Positions 1 through 6,777 of a stretch of 8,036 bases of DNA are shown piece by piece. This DNA is from Sphingomonadales bacterium. Its GTDB lineage: Bacteria > Pseudomonadota > Alphaproteobacteria > Sphingomonadales > Sphingomonadaceae. A program made the position numbers and the translations under genes. Under the pieces are notes generated by a model, which was given only the letters and a program-made list of their open reading frames with translations, was not told where the DNA came from and made no database searches. Position 1 is the first letter of the stretch. Each line of letters starts with the position of its first letter. The DNA lies in contig JAGWUU010000144.1 in assembly GCA_028868335.1 (NCBI GenBank), positions 1 through 8,036 of the forward strand. The letters run 5' to 3'.

Positions 1-15
1 TGACCGAAGCGCAGG

Positions 16-2256
16 TCAGGCCCGCAGCCTGATCTCGGCGGGGGTCGGCTCCAGCGCGGGCAGCACCTCACCGATCAGCGTCGCGAGTTCCCTGACAACC
101 ATCGGCATCCCGACAAGGTGCCCCTGGAATTCCCGGCACCCGCAAGACACCAGCCGTTCCTTCTGGCGTTCGGTTTCGACGCCCTCGGCAATGACATCCA
201 GCTTCAGCGCGCGTGCAAGCTTGACCATGGCATCCACCAGTGCCTCGGATTCGTCCGCTCCGCCAAGCGCCGCCACGAACGAGCGGTCGATCTTGATCTT
301 GTCGACCGAAAAGCGCTGCAACACGCTGAGGCTGGAATAGCCGGTGCCAAAATCGTCGAGCGCGATCGAAAAGCCCATGTGCTTGAGGGCTTCGACATTG
401 CTGGCCGTTACCGGATCGTCTCCCAGAAGGGCGGTTTCGGTCAGTTCGATTTCGTAGCGTGACGGGTCGACCCCAGCCTCGGCGACCAGGCGCATGACCA
501 GCGCGGCAAAGCCGGGGGATCGCAGTTGTACCGCCGAAACGTTGATGGCGATGCGGACCGCGCTCCAGTGCCCGGTTTCCCTGAACACCCGGCGCAGGAC
601 ATATTCGCCCAGCGTCAGGATCAATCCGCACTCCTCGGCCAGGGGCACGAAGATGCCGGGCGCCACGCTCCCGCGTTCGGCATGGATCCAGCGCACCAGC
701 GCCTCCACCGCCACGACCGCGCCGCCGCGATCGACCTGCGGCTGGTAAACCATGTGCAGCGCGCCTTCATGCAAGGCATCGCGCAGGTCGGTTTCAAGCG
801 AGCGGCGGTTGCGCAGCGCGGCATCCATCTCCGGCTCGAAGAACGTCACCCTCGCCCGGCCGCCCTCCTTGGAGCGATAGAGCGCAAGGTCCGCCCAGCG
901 CAGCGCCTCGGACGGATCGACGCCCGCATGTTCGATGATCGCAACGCCTATCGAACACCCCACTTCAAGCCGTCCGTATTCGCTTTCGATCGGTCGGCGT
1001 ACCGCGCTGACGATGCTTTCAGCCAGCGCCGCGACAGCGGCGCGACCGACATCCCTTTGCAGGACGACGAATTCGTCGCCGCCAAGACGGGCAATCAATG
1101 CGTTGGTTCCGCAAAGCGTCCGCAGCCGGTTGGCGACCCCCTGGATCACCGCGTCGCCAGCGGGGTGACCAAGCGAATCGTTGACGTCCTTGAAGCGATC
1201 GAGGTCGATGGCCAGCACGGCCAACGACGGCCCGCTGGCATCAATCGCCGCAAGCTGGGGTTGCAGCCGCGCGAACAGCATGGCGCGGTTGGGCAGGCGG
1301 GTCAGCGGATCGTGGAAGGCCAGGTGGCGTGAACGCGCCTCGCTCGCAAGCAATTCGCTGAAGATTGCGGCGCCGCTACGCACCACGATCCACGCGATCA
1401 GGCTGAGCAGCGCTATCGCCAGCAATGCCGGCATCCATATCTGCCGGAGCAGTTCCATCCCCGGACGGCGCGGCGTCCAGCGCAGCACGCCGATGCGCGC
1501 GCCGTCGATGCCATGCAGGTCGACCGCGGCCTTGTCGTTGCCGGTGGGCCAATCGGGCACGAGTTGAAGATCATCGACAAGGTAGCGACCGGCAAAGGCC
1601 TTGAGCATCACGCCATCGAGCGGCATCGCCACGATCGCCACCGGCGCGCGCGGCCCGCGGGGCAGGACCTTGCCGGCATCGGGCTGGACCAGGGTGGCGA
1701 CCACCGCGAACAGCGTGCCATCGATCCGGGCGAGAGCATTGGCCTGGATCGGCTGGGTGATGATGTCCTCACCACCGGCCTTGCGCCGGAACGGCGGGCG
1801 CATGGCTTCGAGCCCTCGAATTCGGGGCAGCAGGCTTTCAACCGTCGCGGCGAACGGCGCGTAGGTGGAAATCGCCGCGCGCTCGCCCTTGACCGAGGCG
1901 TAGATCGGCAGGTCCTGGGGATTGACGACGAACGATCGCGTGAAACCGTTGTAGGTATAGAGATAGGCGCCAAGGTTGAGATCGGCCCACCGCTTGTCGA
2001 GCTTGTGATCGAGTTTGGCGACGGCATCGTCCCAGGTGACTTGCGGCACCACCATCGCATCGAATTCACGGATCTGCCGATTGAAGCCGTTTTCGACCAC
2101 GCGCTGCTCGCGCTCGGCCGCGACGGTATCGAAGCGCATCACCAGAAACATCGCGAGGAATACCAGCATGGCCAGGCCCGCGGTCGTCATGATGACGATC
2201 GGGCCAAACAACCGTGCCTTGCGCCGGTCCTGGATATTTTCGCGATCGCGATTCAC
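16..2256 (-). CDS. CHASE4-GGDEF-EAL membrane cyclic-di-GMP signalling protein
   Basis: Bifunctional-type c-di-GMP protein of the inner membrane. With the GTG start at 2256 it has 746 residues: a short cytoplasmic N-terminus, TM1 about 17-40, a periplasmic CHASE4 sensor domain about 63-215 (typical TWDDAV and NLGAYLY stretches), TM2 about 273-292, a GGDEF diguanylate cyclase domain about 311-472 with intact RLGGDEF (motif at 392-396), and an EAL phosphodiesterase domain about 485-728. EAL residues look complete: E518 of EAL, N572 of INVSA, E604 of ELTE, the aspartates of DDFGTGYSS (634-642), K655, E691 of AEGVE and Q711. The RxxD inhibitory site that should lie five residues before GGDEF reads GTNA, so product inhibition there is unlikely. 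The start is uncertain: an in-frame TTG at 2316 adds 20 residues but has no visible ribosome site, whereas GTG 2256 has a GGA six bases upstream. The gene stands alone, with a sigma-54-like promoter about 280 bp upstream. The signal sensed is unknown. Confidence 0.95.
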   Translation of the reverse strand: MNRDRENIQDRRKARLFGPIVIMTTAGLAMLVFLAMFLVMRFDTVAAEREQRVVENGFNRQIREFDAMVVPQVTWDDAVAKLDHKLDKRWADLNLGAYLYTYNGFTRSFVVNPQDLPIYASVKGERAAISTYAPFAATVESLLPRIRGLEAMRPPFRRKAGGEDIITQPIQANALARIDGTLFAVVATLVQPDAGKVLPRGPRAPVAIVAMPLDGVMLKAFAGRYLVDDLQLVPDWPTGNDKAAVDLHGIDGARIGVLRWTPRRPGMELLRQIWMPALLAIALLSLIAWIVVRSGAAIFSELLASEARSRHLAFHDPLTRLPNRAMLFARLQPQLAAIDASGPSLAVLAIDLDRFKDVNDSLGHPAGDAVIQGVANRLRTLCGTNALIARLGGDEFVVLQRDVGRAAVAALAESIVSAVRRPIESEYGRLEVGCSIGVAIIEHAGVDPSEALRWADLALYRSKEGGRARVTFFEPEMDAALRNRRSLETDLRDALHEGALHMVYQPQVDRGGAVVAVEALVRWIHAERGSVAPGIFVPLAEECGLILTLGEYVLRRVFRETGHWSAVRIAINVSAVQLRSPGFAALVMRLVAEAGVDPSRYEIELTETALLGDDPVTASNVEALKHMGFSIALDDFGTGYSSLSVLQRFSVDKIKIDRSFVAALGGADESEALVDAMVKLARALKLDVIAEGVETERQKERLVSCGCREFQGHLVGMPMVVRELATLIGEVLPALEPTPAEIRLRA

Positions 2257-2472
2257 GCTGAGTCCAACCACCCCGGGGGTTCCGTGCCTCCCGCGCGGAA
2301 CATCCGCTCGAATCAATAGAATATGGCGGTCAAGGAAGGATTAGCGTGCTCTTCAGCAAATATTGACCGTCGAACCGCTTGGAATAGCGCTTGCCCTTCC
2401 CCGATGACGCGCGCGATCGACGGTTGGCCGGTGTCGGCTACCGCAGGATTTCGTGTTTCTGGTGGGGGGAAG

Positions 2473-2511
2473 GAGGCGGGGCCGTGGAGACCAGGGATGC
2501 GGCCCCGCCTC
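2473..2511. repeat. Perfect 12-bp inverted repeat (stem-loop)
   Basis: The arm GAGGCGGGGCCG (2473-2484) is the exact reverse complement of CGGCCCCGCCTC (2500-2511), with a 15-base loop. Neither side is followed by a T-run, so it does not look like a simple intrinsic terminator. If the sigma-54-like promoter at 2544-2560 is used, the hairpin falls in the 5' leader of the GGDEF-EAL mRNA. Its function is unknown. Confidence 0.6.
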
Positions 2512-2543
2512 ATTACGAGACTGCTTGGGGGTACACAAGACAA

Positions 2544-2560
2544 TGCAGGAGGCGTGCCAA
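2544..2560 (-). promoter_or_regulatory. Candidate sigma-54 (RpoN) -24/-12 promoter
   Basis: On the minus strand the sequence reads TTGGCACGCCTCCTGCA. The -24 element TTGGCACG matches the RpoN consensus exactly. The -12 element is CTGCA against the consensus TTGCA, and the GG and GC doublets are separated by exactly ten bases. Transcription would start near 2534 and run into the GGDEF-EAL gene, leaving a leader of about 280 bases. An activator (bEBP) site would be expected further upstream; none is assigned. Confidence 0.45.
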
Positions 2561-2661
2561 TTTCATATTTATGCGTAATTTCCTAGTGTTAGATATATTA
2601 GACACTCGGGACATCAGGCCGATGTGTAAAGGGTTCCGACAGGATAGCCCGTGGATCGCGA

Positions 2662-3504
2662 ATGGTGCTTGGCAAAGGGCGCGGCGCTTGCCACCTTGCC
2701 GGAATGGATATTCTTGAAGAGCTCAACGGTTCGGACGACGCGCCGGCACCCACCCCTGCCGCAACGCTGGTAATCTTTCGCAACGCACCCGGCGGCGGCG
2801 CTCCGCAGATCTTGATGGTCGAACGCTCTGCAACCATGAATTTTGCTGGCGGCGCCGCGGTGTTTCCCGGTGGCCGGGTCGACGATGCCGATCGCGCCCT
2901 GGCTGCCCGCCTCGGCGCAAGCGAGGGCGATGCCCTCGACGAAGCGGCGGCGCGGATCGGTGCGATCCGCGAAACGCTGGAGGAAACCGGGCTGGTCGTC
3001 GGCCTCGCCCAGCGCCCGACGCGCGAAGAGGCGTTCACTGCGCGCGACCTGCTGCTGGCGAGCAAGGAACTGGAACCCGTTCTGGCCGAGATGGGATGGA
3101 CTCTGGCGATCGATTCCCTGCTGCCCTTCGCGCGCTGGAAACCCAAGCATCGCCACATCCGCGTTTACGACACGCGCTTCTACCTTGCCGACCTTGGCAC
3201 CGGGGCGGTCGACCTGCTCGTCGACCAGACCGAAAACACGCACCTGTTCTGGGCCAGCGCCGCCGAAGCGCTTGAACTTGCCGACTCCGGCAAGATCAAG
3301 GTGATCTTCCCGACCCGCCGCAATCTTGAACGACTGGCGCAATTCTCTAGCTTTGATGACGCGGTGGCGCACATCGGCCACTATCCCAGCCGCATGATCA
3401 CGCCGTTCGCCGAGATGCGCGATGGCGAACCCTGGCTCGCCATCCCCGAGGATGCCGGATACCCGGTCACCGCCGAACGGCTGGACACCGCCTCTCGAAG
3501 CTGA
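2662..3504 (+). CDS. Nudix hydrolase, NUDT19-like (interrupted Nudix box)
   Basis: A 280-residue Nudix-superfamily pyrophosphohydrolase, which cleaves nucleoside-diphosphate-linked substrates using divalent metal. The Nudix fold starts near residue 33. FPGG is at 68-71 and the catalytic helix motif RETLEETGL at 103-111, with R103, E104, E107 and E108 in place. The box is split: G71 to R103 is 32 residues against 14 in the canonical motif, an insertion of about 18 residues rich in A, D and E. This arrangement, together with a long C-terminal part containing KPKHRHIRVYDTRFYLA (161-177) and FPTRRNLERL (216-225), resembles the NUDT19/RP2 group. Some members of that group hydrolyse CoA derivatives; the substrate here is not known. 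ATG 2662 has GGA six bases upstream. ATG 2704 (15th residue) is an alternative start and would still keep the whole domain. The gene is monocistronic and diverges from the GGDEF-EAL gene. Confidence 0.93.
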   Translation: MVLGKGRGACHLAGMDILEELNGSDDAPAPTPAATLVIFRNAPGGGAPQILMVERSATMNFAGGAAVFPGGRVDDADRALAARLGASEGDALDEAAARIGAIRETLEETGLVVGLAQRPTREEAFTARDLLLASKELEPVLAEMGWTLAIDSLLPFARWKPKHRHIRVYDTRFYLADLGTGAVDLLVDQTENTHLFWASAAEALELADSGKIKVIFPTRRNLERLAQFSSFDDAVAHIGHYPSRMITPFAEMRDGEPWLAIPEDAGYPVTAERLDTASRS

Positions 3505-3537
3505 AAAGAAAAGGGCCCCCGCCCGAAGGCGGAGGCC
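3504..3537 (-). terminator. Strong intrinsic terminator, minus strand
   Basis: Read on the minus strand, GGCCTCCGCC (3537-3528) pairs over ten positions, one of them a T-G wobble, with GGCGGGGGCC (3523-3514). The loop is TTCG closed by C-G, the very stable cUUCGg tetraloop. CTTTTCTTTTC follows immediately (3513 downward). On the plus strand the stem has a C-A mismatch and no T-run, so it is a poor terminator for the Nudix gene. It ends at the Nudix stop codon. No minus-strand gene lies close upstream; the nearest, the beta-CASP gene, ends at 3819. Confidence 0.75.
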
Positions 3538-3577
3538 AAGTTGGCCGGTAGGAAGGGCCCACCGGTCGGGTCGCATT
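3504..3577 (-). ncRNA. Candidate small RNA ending at the 3504-3537 terminator
   Basis: This is inference from spacing only. A strong minus-strand terminator lies about 280 bases from the only upstream minus-strand gene. A CRP-like palindrome is centred at 3616.5, and a weak -10-like GACTAA lies at 3589-3584. That would place a start near 3577, about 41 bases from the palindrome centre, the usual class II activator distance. The transcript would be about 74 nt. It would contain the self-complementary stretch GGCCAACTTGGCC just before the terminator stem. A 37-codon frame from ATG 3580 with a fair ribosome site (GGA, seven-base spacer) is an alternative reading. No known RNA family is recognised. 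Confidence 0.25.
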
Positions 3578-3818
3578 CATGGTTTAGTCCGCGACAGACA
3601 GATTCGCCTGTGACGCAGATCACGCCCCAGCGAAAAATGCCGTGAAAATTGCGGAACCGCCGCTCGGCCTCGCAAGAATATTACTCCGGGCGATCAGGAT
3701 GACCGACGCGGGCGGTGAATGGCGGCGCGGCGGGGTGCCGGGGATCAAGGATGCCTATGGCATCGGACGCGGCAAGCTATACCCCGCCAACAACGGGCGG
3801 GCGCCCTCAAGGTTCGCC
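3505..3818. other. Intergenic region between Nudix and beta-CASP genes
   Basis: A gap of 314 bp between convergent genes, with no persuasive protein gene. Besides the terminator and CRP-like site it holds two small hairpins near the end of the beta-CASP gene: GATGCC/GGCATC with a three-base loop (3750-3764), and CCCGCC/GGCGGG with a seven-base loop (3783-3801). The second could be a weak minus-strand terminator, but no T-run follows it. Confidence 0.5.
3609..3624. promoter_or_regulatory. CRP-type operator-like palindrome
   Basis: TGTGACGCAGATCACG matches the CRP-family consensus TGTGA-N6-TCACA at nine of ten half-site positions. It is intergenic and lies upstream of the minus-strand terminator at 3504-3537. 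Whether a CRP/FNR-family regulator of this organism binds it cannot be told from sequence. Confidence 0.35.
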
Positions 3819-5429
3819 TTACCTGTGCTCTGACCGGTCGCGCTTTGCCTCGCGATGGGCCGCAAAGCTGTCGAGCACGCGGCGCATCTGCTCTATTGCC
3901 TGCTTCCGCGCGGCATTGTCCGGCATGGCGTTGAGCCGACCGCGCAGGCCGCTTGCGAATTCGCCGTAACTGTTCTGCCAGTCATGGCCCTTGGTCAACT
4001 CGGCCAATTCGGGTGTTGCGGTCCTGATCCTGGTCGCCGGCTTTCCGGGTTCCAGGGCATAGGTTTCGCCGATTGCCGGGACCCGCACCGCAAGCTGCGG
4101 GCTGCGCTCCTGTAGCAATCGACGCAGCGTCTCGATCGCGCCTTCCTCGCCATGATCGAGCATCAGGCTGCCCACGATCGGTTCGCGCGCCGCGATCCAG
4201 GCCAGCAATTGCCCCTGATCGGCATGTGCCGAATAGGAGTCGATTCGCCGGATGGCCGCCCGCACCCGGACATTCTCGCCCGATATGCGGACCATTTCCG
4301 CGCCATCGAGAATGGTTCGGCCCAGCGTTCCGGCGGCCTGGAAGCCGACGAAGAGAATGGTCGAATCATGCCTTGCGAGATTGTGGAGCAGGTGGTGGCG
4401 GATCCGTCCCGCCTCGCACATCCCCGACGCAGCCAGGATGATCGCGCCAGACAGCGAATTGAGCCGGATCGACTGCTGCACGTCGGCGGTAAACCGGAAC
4501 CACGGATTGTCGAATACGGAAAGTCCGCCAAGATCCTCCAGATCGTCGGCATGATGGGCGAATACCCTCGTGACCCGATCGGCCAGCGGCGAATCGATGA
4601 ACACCGGAACCTGGGGAAGCCGCTTGTCATGCATCAGCGCGGCAAGATCGAGCAGCAACTCCTGCGTGCGCTCAAGCGCGAAGGTCGGGATGATCAGGTT
4701 GCCGCCCCGGGTGATGGCGGCCCGCACTTCCGTCTCGAGCAGCGCGCGGCGCTGTTCGATGGTCGCGGGTTCGCGCTCGCGATCGCCATAGGTGCTTTCG
4801 CAAATGACGTGATCGAACCGCTGCGGCCCTTCGGGATCGGGCTGGAAGGCCTTGTTGTCGGGGCCGATATCGCCCGAACACATCACGCGCACGCCCCCCG
4901 CTTCCAGTTCGACCGAGGCCGAACCAAGAATGTGACCGGCGTTCCACAGGCGCGCGCGGAAGCCGGGCGCGGGTTCGAACCACTCTCCACGTTCGATCGG
5001 GCTGCACTGCTCGACCGCAGCGAGCGCGTCCTGCTCGGTGTAGAGCGGAACGTGCTGCGCCTCGCCAGCGCGATCGCGGCGGCGGTTGCGGCGCGCCACC
5101 TCCGCCTCCTGGATGCGCCCCGAATCGGCGAGCATCGCAGCGATCAGTTCGGCGGTCGCCGACGTACACCAGATCGGCCCGGTGAAGCCGTCCTTGACCA
5201 GCTTTGGCAGCCGCCCGGAATGATCTATGTGGGCGTGGGTCAGCACCACGGCATCGATCGCTTTCGGATCGAACCCGAAGTCTCCCATGTTGAGCGCCTC
5301 CAGCGAGCGCGAGCCCTGGAACATCCCGCAATCGACCAGCACCCTGCTCTCCCCGAGAGAGAATTCCATGCAGGAACCGGTGACGGTTCGCGCCGCACCG
5401 TGGAACGAAAGTTGAAGCTGCTGGGCCAT
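3819..5429 (-). CDS. Beta-CASP metallo-beta-lactamase-fold RNA-processing-type hydrolase
   Basis: A 536-residue MBL-fold protein with an inserted beta-CASP domain and C-terminal RNA-specificity segment, of the CPSF73/YSH1-like bacterial group. Visible motifs: D33 in LVDCGMFQG; HAHIDH at 65-70 (metal ligands); H166 in GHILGS; D187 in SGDIG; beta-CASP motif A E211 in CESTYGD; motif B H402 in SAHAD; motif C H426 in LDHGEE. Histidine at motif C is typical of RNA-acting rather than DNA-acting beta-CASP enzymes, so a ribonuclease role is likely by family. The physiological substrate is unknown. Residues 480-536 are a polar tail rich in R, E and A. ATG 5429 is followed directly by the typical beta-strand start (LQLSFHGAARTVTGS); no strong ribosome site is seen. 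The protein is predicted cytoplasmic, with no signal peptide. It sits downstream of nrsF on the same strand but is separated by 168 bp with a hairpin, so it is probably a separate unit. Confidence 0.94.
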   Translation of the reverse strand: MAQQLQLSFHGAARTVTGSCMEFSLGESRVLVDCGMFQGSRSLEALNMGDFGFDPKAIDAVVLTHAHIDHSGRLPKLVKDGFTGPIWCTSATAELIAAMLADSGRIQEAEVARRNRRRDRAGEAQHVPLYTEQDALAAVEQCSPIERGEWFEPAPGFRARLWNAGHILGSASVELEAGGVRVMCSGDIGPDNKAFQPDPEGPQRFDHVICESTYGDREREPATIEQRRALLETEVRAAITRGGNLIIPTFALERTQELLLDLAALMHDKRLPQVPVFIDSPLADRVTRVFAHHADDLEDLGGLSVFDNPWFRFTADVQQSIRLNSLSGAIILAASGMCEAGRIRHHLLHNLARHDSTILFVGFQAAGTLGRTILDGAEMVRISGENVRVRAAIRRIDSYSAHADQGQLLAWIAAREPIVGSLMLDHGEEGAIETLRRLLQERSPQLAVRVPAIGETYALEPGKPATRIRTATPELAELTKGHDWQNSYGEFASGLRGRLNAMPDNAARKQAIEQMRRVLDSFAAHREAKRDRSEHR

Positions 5430-5552
5430 GTTCGGCAGAGTGTCCCATTATGCCGGCGCGGACAACAGATTGGCGCGTCGTCGACAATCAATGGAGTGCG
5501 GGCCACTATCCGACACCGCCAGCCAGAACGCCTTTGACCGGGAATTCAGCAG

Positions 5553-5576
5553 CGCCGAAAGGCCACTCTTTCAGCG
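5553..5576. terminator. Hairpin after nrsF, possible terminator
   Basis: CGCCGAAAG (5553-5561) pairs with CTTTCAGCG (5568-5576) over nine positions, counting one G-T wobble when read on the minus strand, with a six-base loop. It lies about 20 bases past the nrsF stop codon and could end the bufA1-doxX-sigF-nrsF transcript. No T-run follows, so termination is not certain. Confidence 0.35.
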
Positions 5577-5597
5577 GCTTGCGACCCGGGGGCCACC

Positions 5598-6242
5598 CTA
5601 CCAGGCAAGAACCCTTGGCAGGATCAGCCGTCCCAGCACGCCCATCGCGATGATGGTCGCCCCGTGCCAGATGCCGATATGCAGCAGGCCGTCATGCGGG
5701 CACCATAGCGAAACCGCGAATATGCCGGCCGAACCCGATGCCACCCCGGTCAGCAATCCGGCGCGGGCGGGCGACGAAGGGGCGCCTCGTCGCAGCCAGA
5801 CGACAAGCACGGTTGCGGTAATCAGGCCAACCGCACTGCCCACCGCGAAGCAGCCGAGGCCGCTGCGGTCGAGATCGATCGGCTGGCCGGCAAGGTAGTT
5901 GGAGGCGATCAGCACCAGCGCCGAACCGGGAAGGACCGCCGCCATCAGCGCCGTCCATCCCCAGCCCTCGCGCCGGGTGCCAACCGCCGGACGCGCCATG
6001 TCTATCGCCGCCCAGCTTGATGCCAGGGCCAGCACCAGGAACACCCCGGCCGCGGTCAAGGCGAGCGGCGCCGGATGCCCCGCCGCCAGATCGCGACGCA
6101 ACCCGAGCATGGCTGCCACCGTCACCGACCCGATCAGGAGTGCGGCCAGAGCGAGCGCCATGCCACTGCCCTGCCGCAACGGCGCCACCGGCTTGAGATC
6201 GGCCACCAGGCTGTCGATGAAGGCATCGGAGGAATCAGGCAT
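5598..6242 (-). CDS. nrsF: NrsF-like (DUF1109) six-helix membrane anti-sigma factor
   Basis: A 214-residue inner-membrane protein. The N-terminal cytoplasmic stretch (IDSLVADLKPVAPL, 9-22) is typical of DUF1109 and is the likely sigma-binding part. It is followed by six hydrophobic segments at roughly 27-47, 58-80, 97-116, 128-149, 161-180 and 187-208. Two cysteines are present, C131 and C181. In Caulobacter NrsF, to my recollection, two conserved cysteines at equivalent positions are needed for the response to dichromate and cadmium. Around C181 lies a Cys/His-rich stretch (C181, H183, H188, H193) that could bind metal. The ATG lies four bases after the sigF stop, as expected for a sigma/anti-sigma pair made in balance. 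Role by inference: hold the ECF sigma factor at the membrane until metal or thiol stress. The gene symbol is given by family and neighbourhood. Confidence 0.9.
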   Translation of the reverse strand: MPDSSDAFIDSLVADLKPVAPLRQGSGMALALAALLIGSVTVAAMLGLRRDLAAGHPAPLALTAAGVFLVLALASSWAAIDMARPAVGTRREGWGWTALMAAVLPGSALVLIASNYLAGQPIDLDRSGLGCFAVGSAVGLITATVLVVWLRRGAPSSPARAGLLTGVASGSAGIFAVSLWCPHDGLLHIGIWHGATIIAMGVLGRLILPRVLAW

Positions 6243-6246
6243 CGCT

Positions 6247-6777
6247 TCAGGCTCTTTCGATCAGGCTGGCGAGGCGCTTCAGGCCTCGATGGATGTTCAC
6301 TTTGACAAGGCTCTCGCTCTGGCCGGTCGAGGCCGATGCCTCGCTGATCGACAACCCTTCGATCTTGACCAGCTCGATTGCCTGACTCTGCGCTTGCGGC
6401 AGTGCTTCGAACAGACGATCAAGACTGAGGCGGGCGATCACAGCCTGCTCCTCGTCCTCGACTACCGCGGTATTGTCCTCGAGCGTAGCATCGGCGGCAT
6501 CGCGGTAGGCAATCCGCAAGTGATCCACGAAACGGTAGCGCGCGATTGCGGCCAGCCACGGAATGAGCGGGCGAGCCGGATCGTAGCTGGCAAGCTTGCG
6601 GTGAACCGAAAGCAGCGTGTCCTGCATCAGGTCCTCGATCTGGTCCGGCGGCACCTTGCGGCGGTAGTAGCGCAGCAGCCACGACCGGCAAGCCGTCAGC
6701 ATCGTTGCATAGGCCTGCCGGTCGCCGCGCTGGGCCAGTCCCGCGAGGCGGGACAAGGTGGCGTCGTCGGCGATCAT
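6247..6777 (-). CDS. sigF: ECF RNA polymerase sigma factor, SigF-type
   Basis: A 176-residue ECF sigma factor with only regions sigma-2 and sigma-4. Sigma-2 spans about 17-90 and contains the core-binding and -10-recognition stretch DLMQDTLLSVHRKL (49-62) and PWLAAIARYRFVDHLR (73-88). The linker is short and acidic (about 95-111). Sigma-4 (about 113-172) contains the helix-turn-helix with GLSISEASASTG and SESLVKVNIHRGLKRL. ATG 6777 overlaps the doxX stop in ATGA, and nrsF follows four bases after the stop. Pairing with a DUF1109 anti-sigma factor and bufferin genes identifies it as the Caulobacter SigF type (heavy-metal response). It probably recognises the two matching promoters at 7570-7600 and 7676-7706, and so controls its own operon. 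Confidence 0.93.
   Translation of the reverse strand: MIADDATLSRLAGLAQRGDRQAYATMLTACRSWLLRYYRRKVPPDQIEDLMQDTLLSVHRKLASYDPARPLIPWLAAIARYRFVDHLRIAYRDAADATLEDNTAVVEDEEQAVIARLSLDRLFEALPQAQSQAIELVKIEGLSISEASASTGQSESLVKVNIHRGLKRLASLIERA

Larger units (their letters stand above)
2257..2661. other. Intergenic region between divergent GGDEF-EAL and Nudix genes
   Basis: No convincing gene lies here. Both strands contain short open frames, none with a recognisable domain or good start. The region holds a sigma-54-like promoter on the minus strand (2544-2560), a perfect 12-bp stem-loop (2473-2511), and an AT-rich stretch (about 2559-2606) with partial dyad symmetry that is the likeliest place for the Nudix promoter. 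I could not assign clear -35/-10 boxes for the plus strand. Confidence 0.6.

Noticed and set aside
526..2319. Long plus-strand frames (526-1332 and 1513-2319) opposite the GGDEF-EAL gene
   Set aside because: They are antisense shadows of a gene with intact CHASE4, GGDEF and EAL domains; no recognisable domain or start signal.
2313..2543. Short minus-strand frames upstream of the GGDEF-EAL gene, including a 76-codon frame and a 36-codon open stretch ending in KRFDGQYLLKSTLILP near 2335
   Set aside because: The first has a TTG start and no domain. The second looks protein-like at its end but is preceded by a TAG without a start codon. It might be a gene remnant, but nothing identifies it.
2571..2717. 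A 48-codon plus-strand frame starting at ATG 2571 behind AGGAGG
   Set aside because: The spacing from AGGAGG (2547-2552) to the ATG is about 18 bases, too long. The frame runs into the Nudix start in another frame and resembles nothing known. The AGGAGG is also part of the sigma-54-like element on the other strand.
2614..3576. A 320-codon minus-strand frame opposite the Nudix gene
   Set aside because: Antisense shadow. The plus strand carries the Nudix motifs and a plausible start.
5440..5450. CATAAT as a -10 box for the beta-CASP gene (minus strand)
   Set aside because: No -35-like element at 16-18 bases; a chance match cannot be excluded.
4152..5537. A 461-codon open frame on the plus strand
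   Set aside because: It lies antisense over the beta-CASP gene, which has all its family motifs. The plus-strand translation has no domain and is rich in R, H and G, as expected of an antisense frame in GC-rich DNA.
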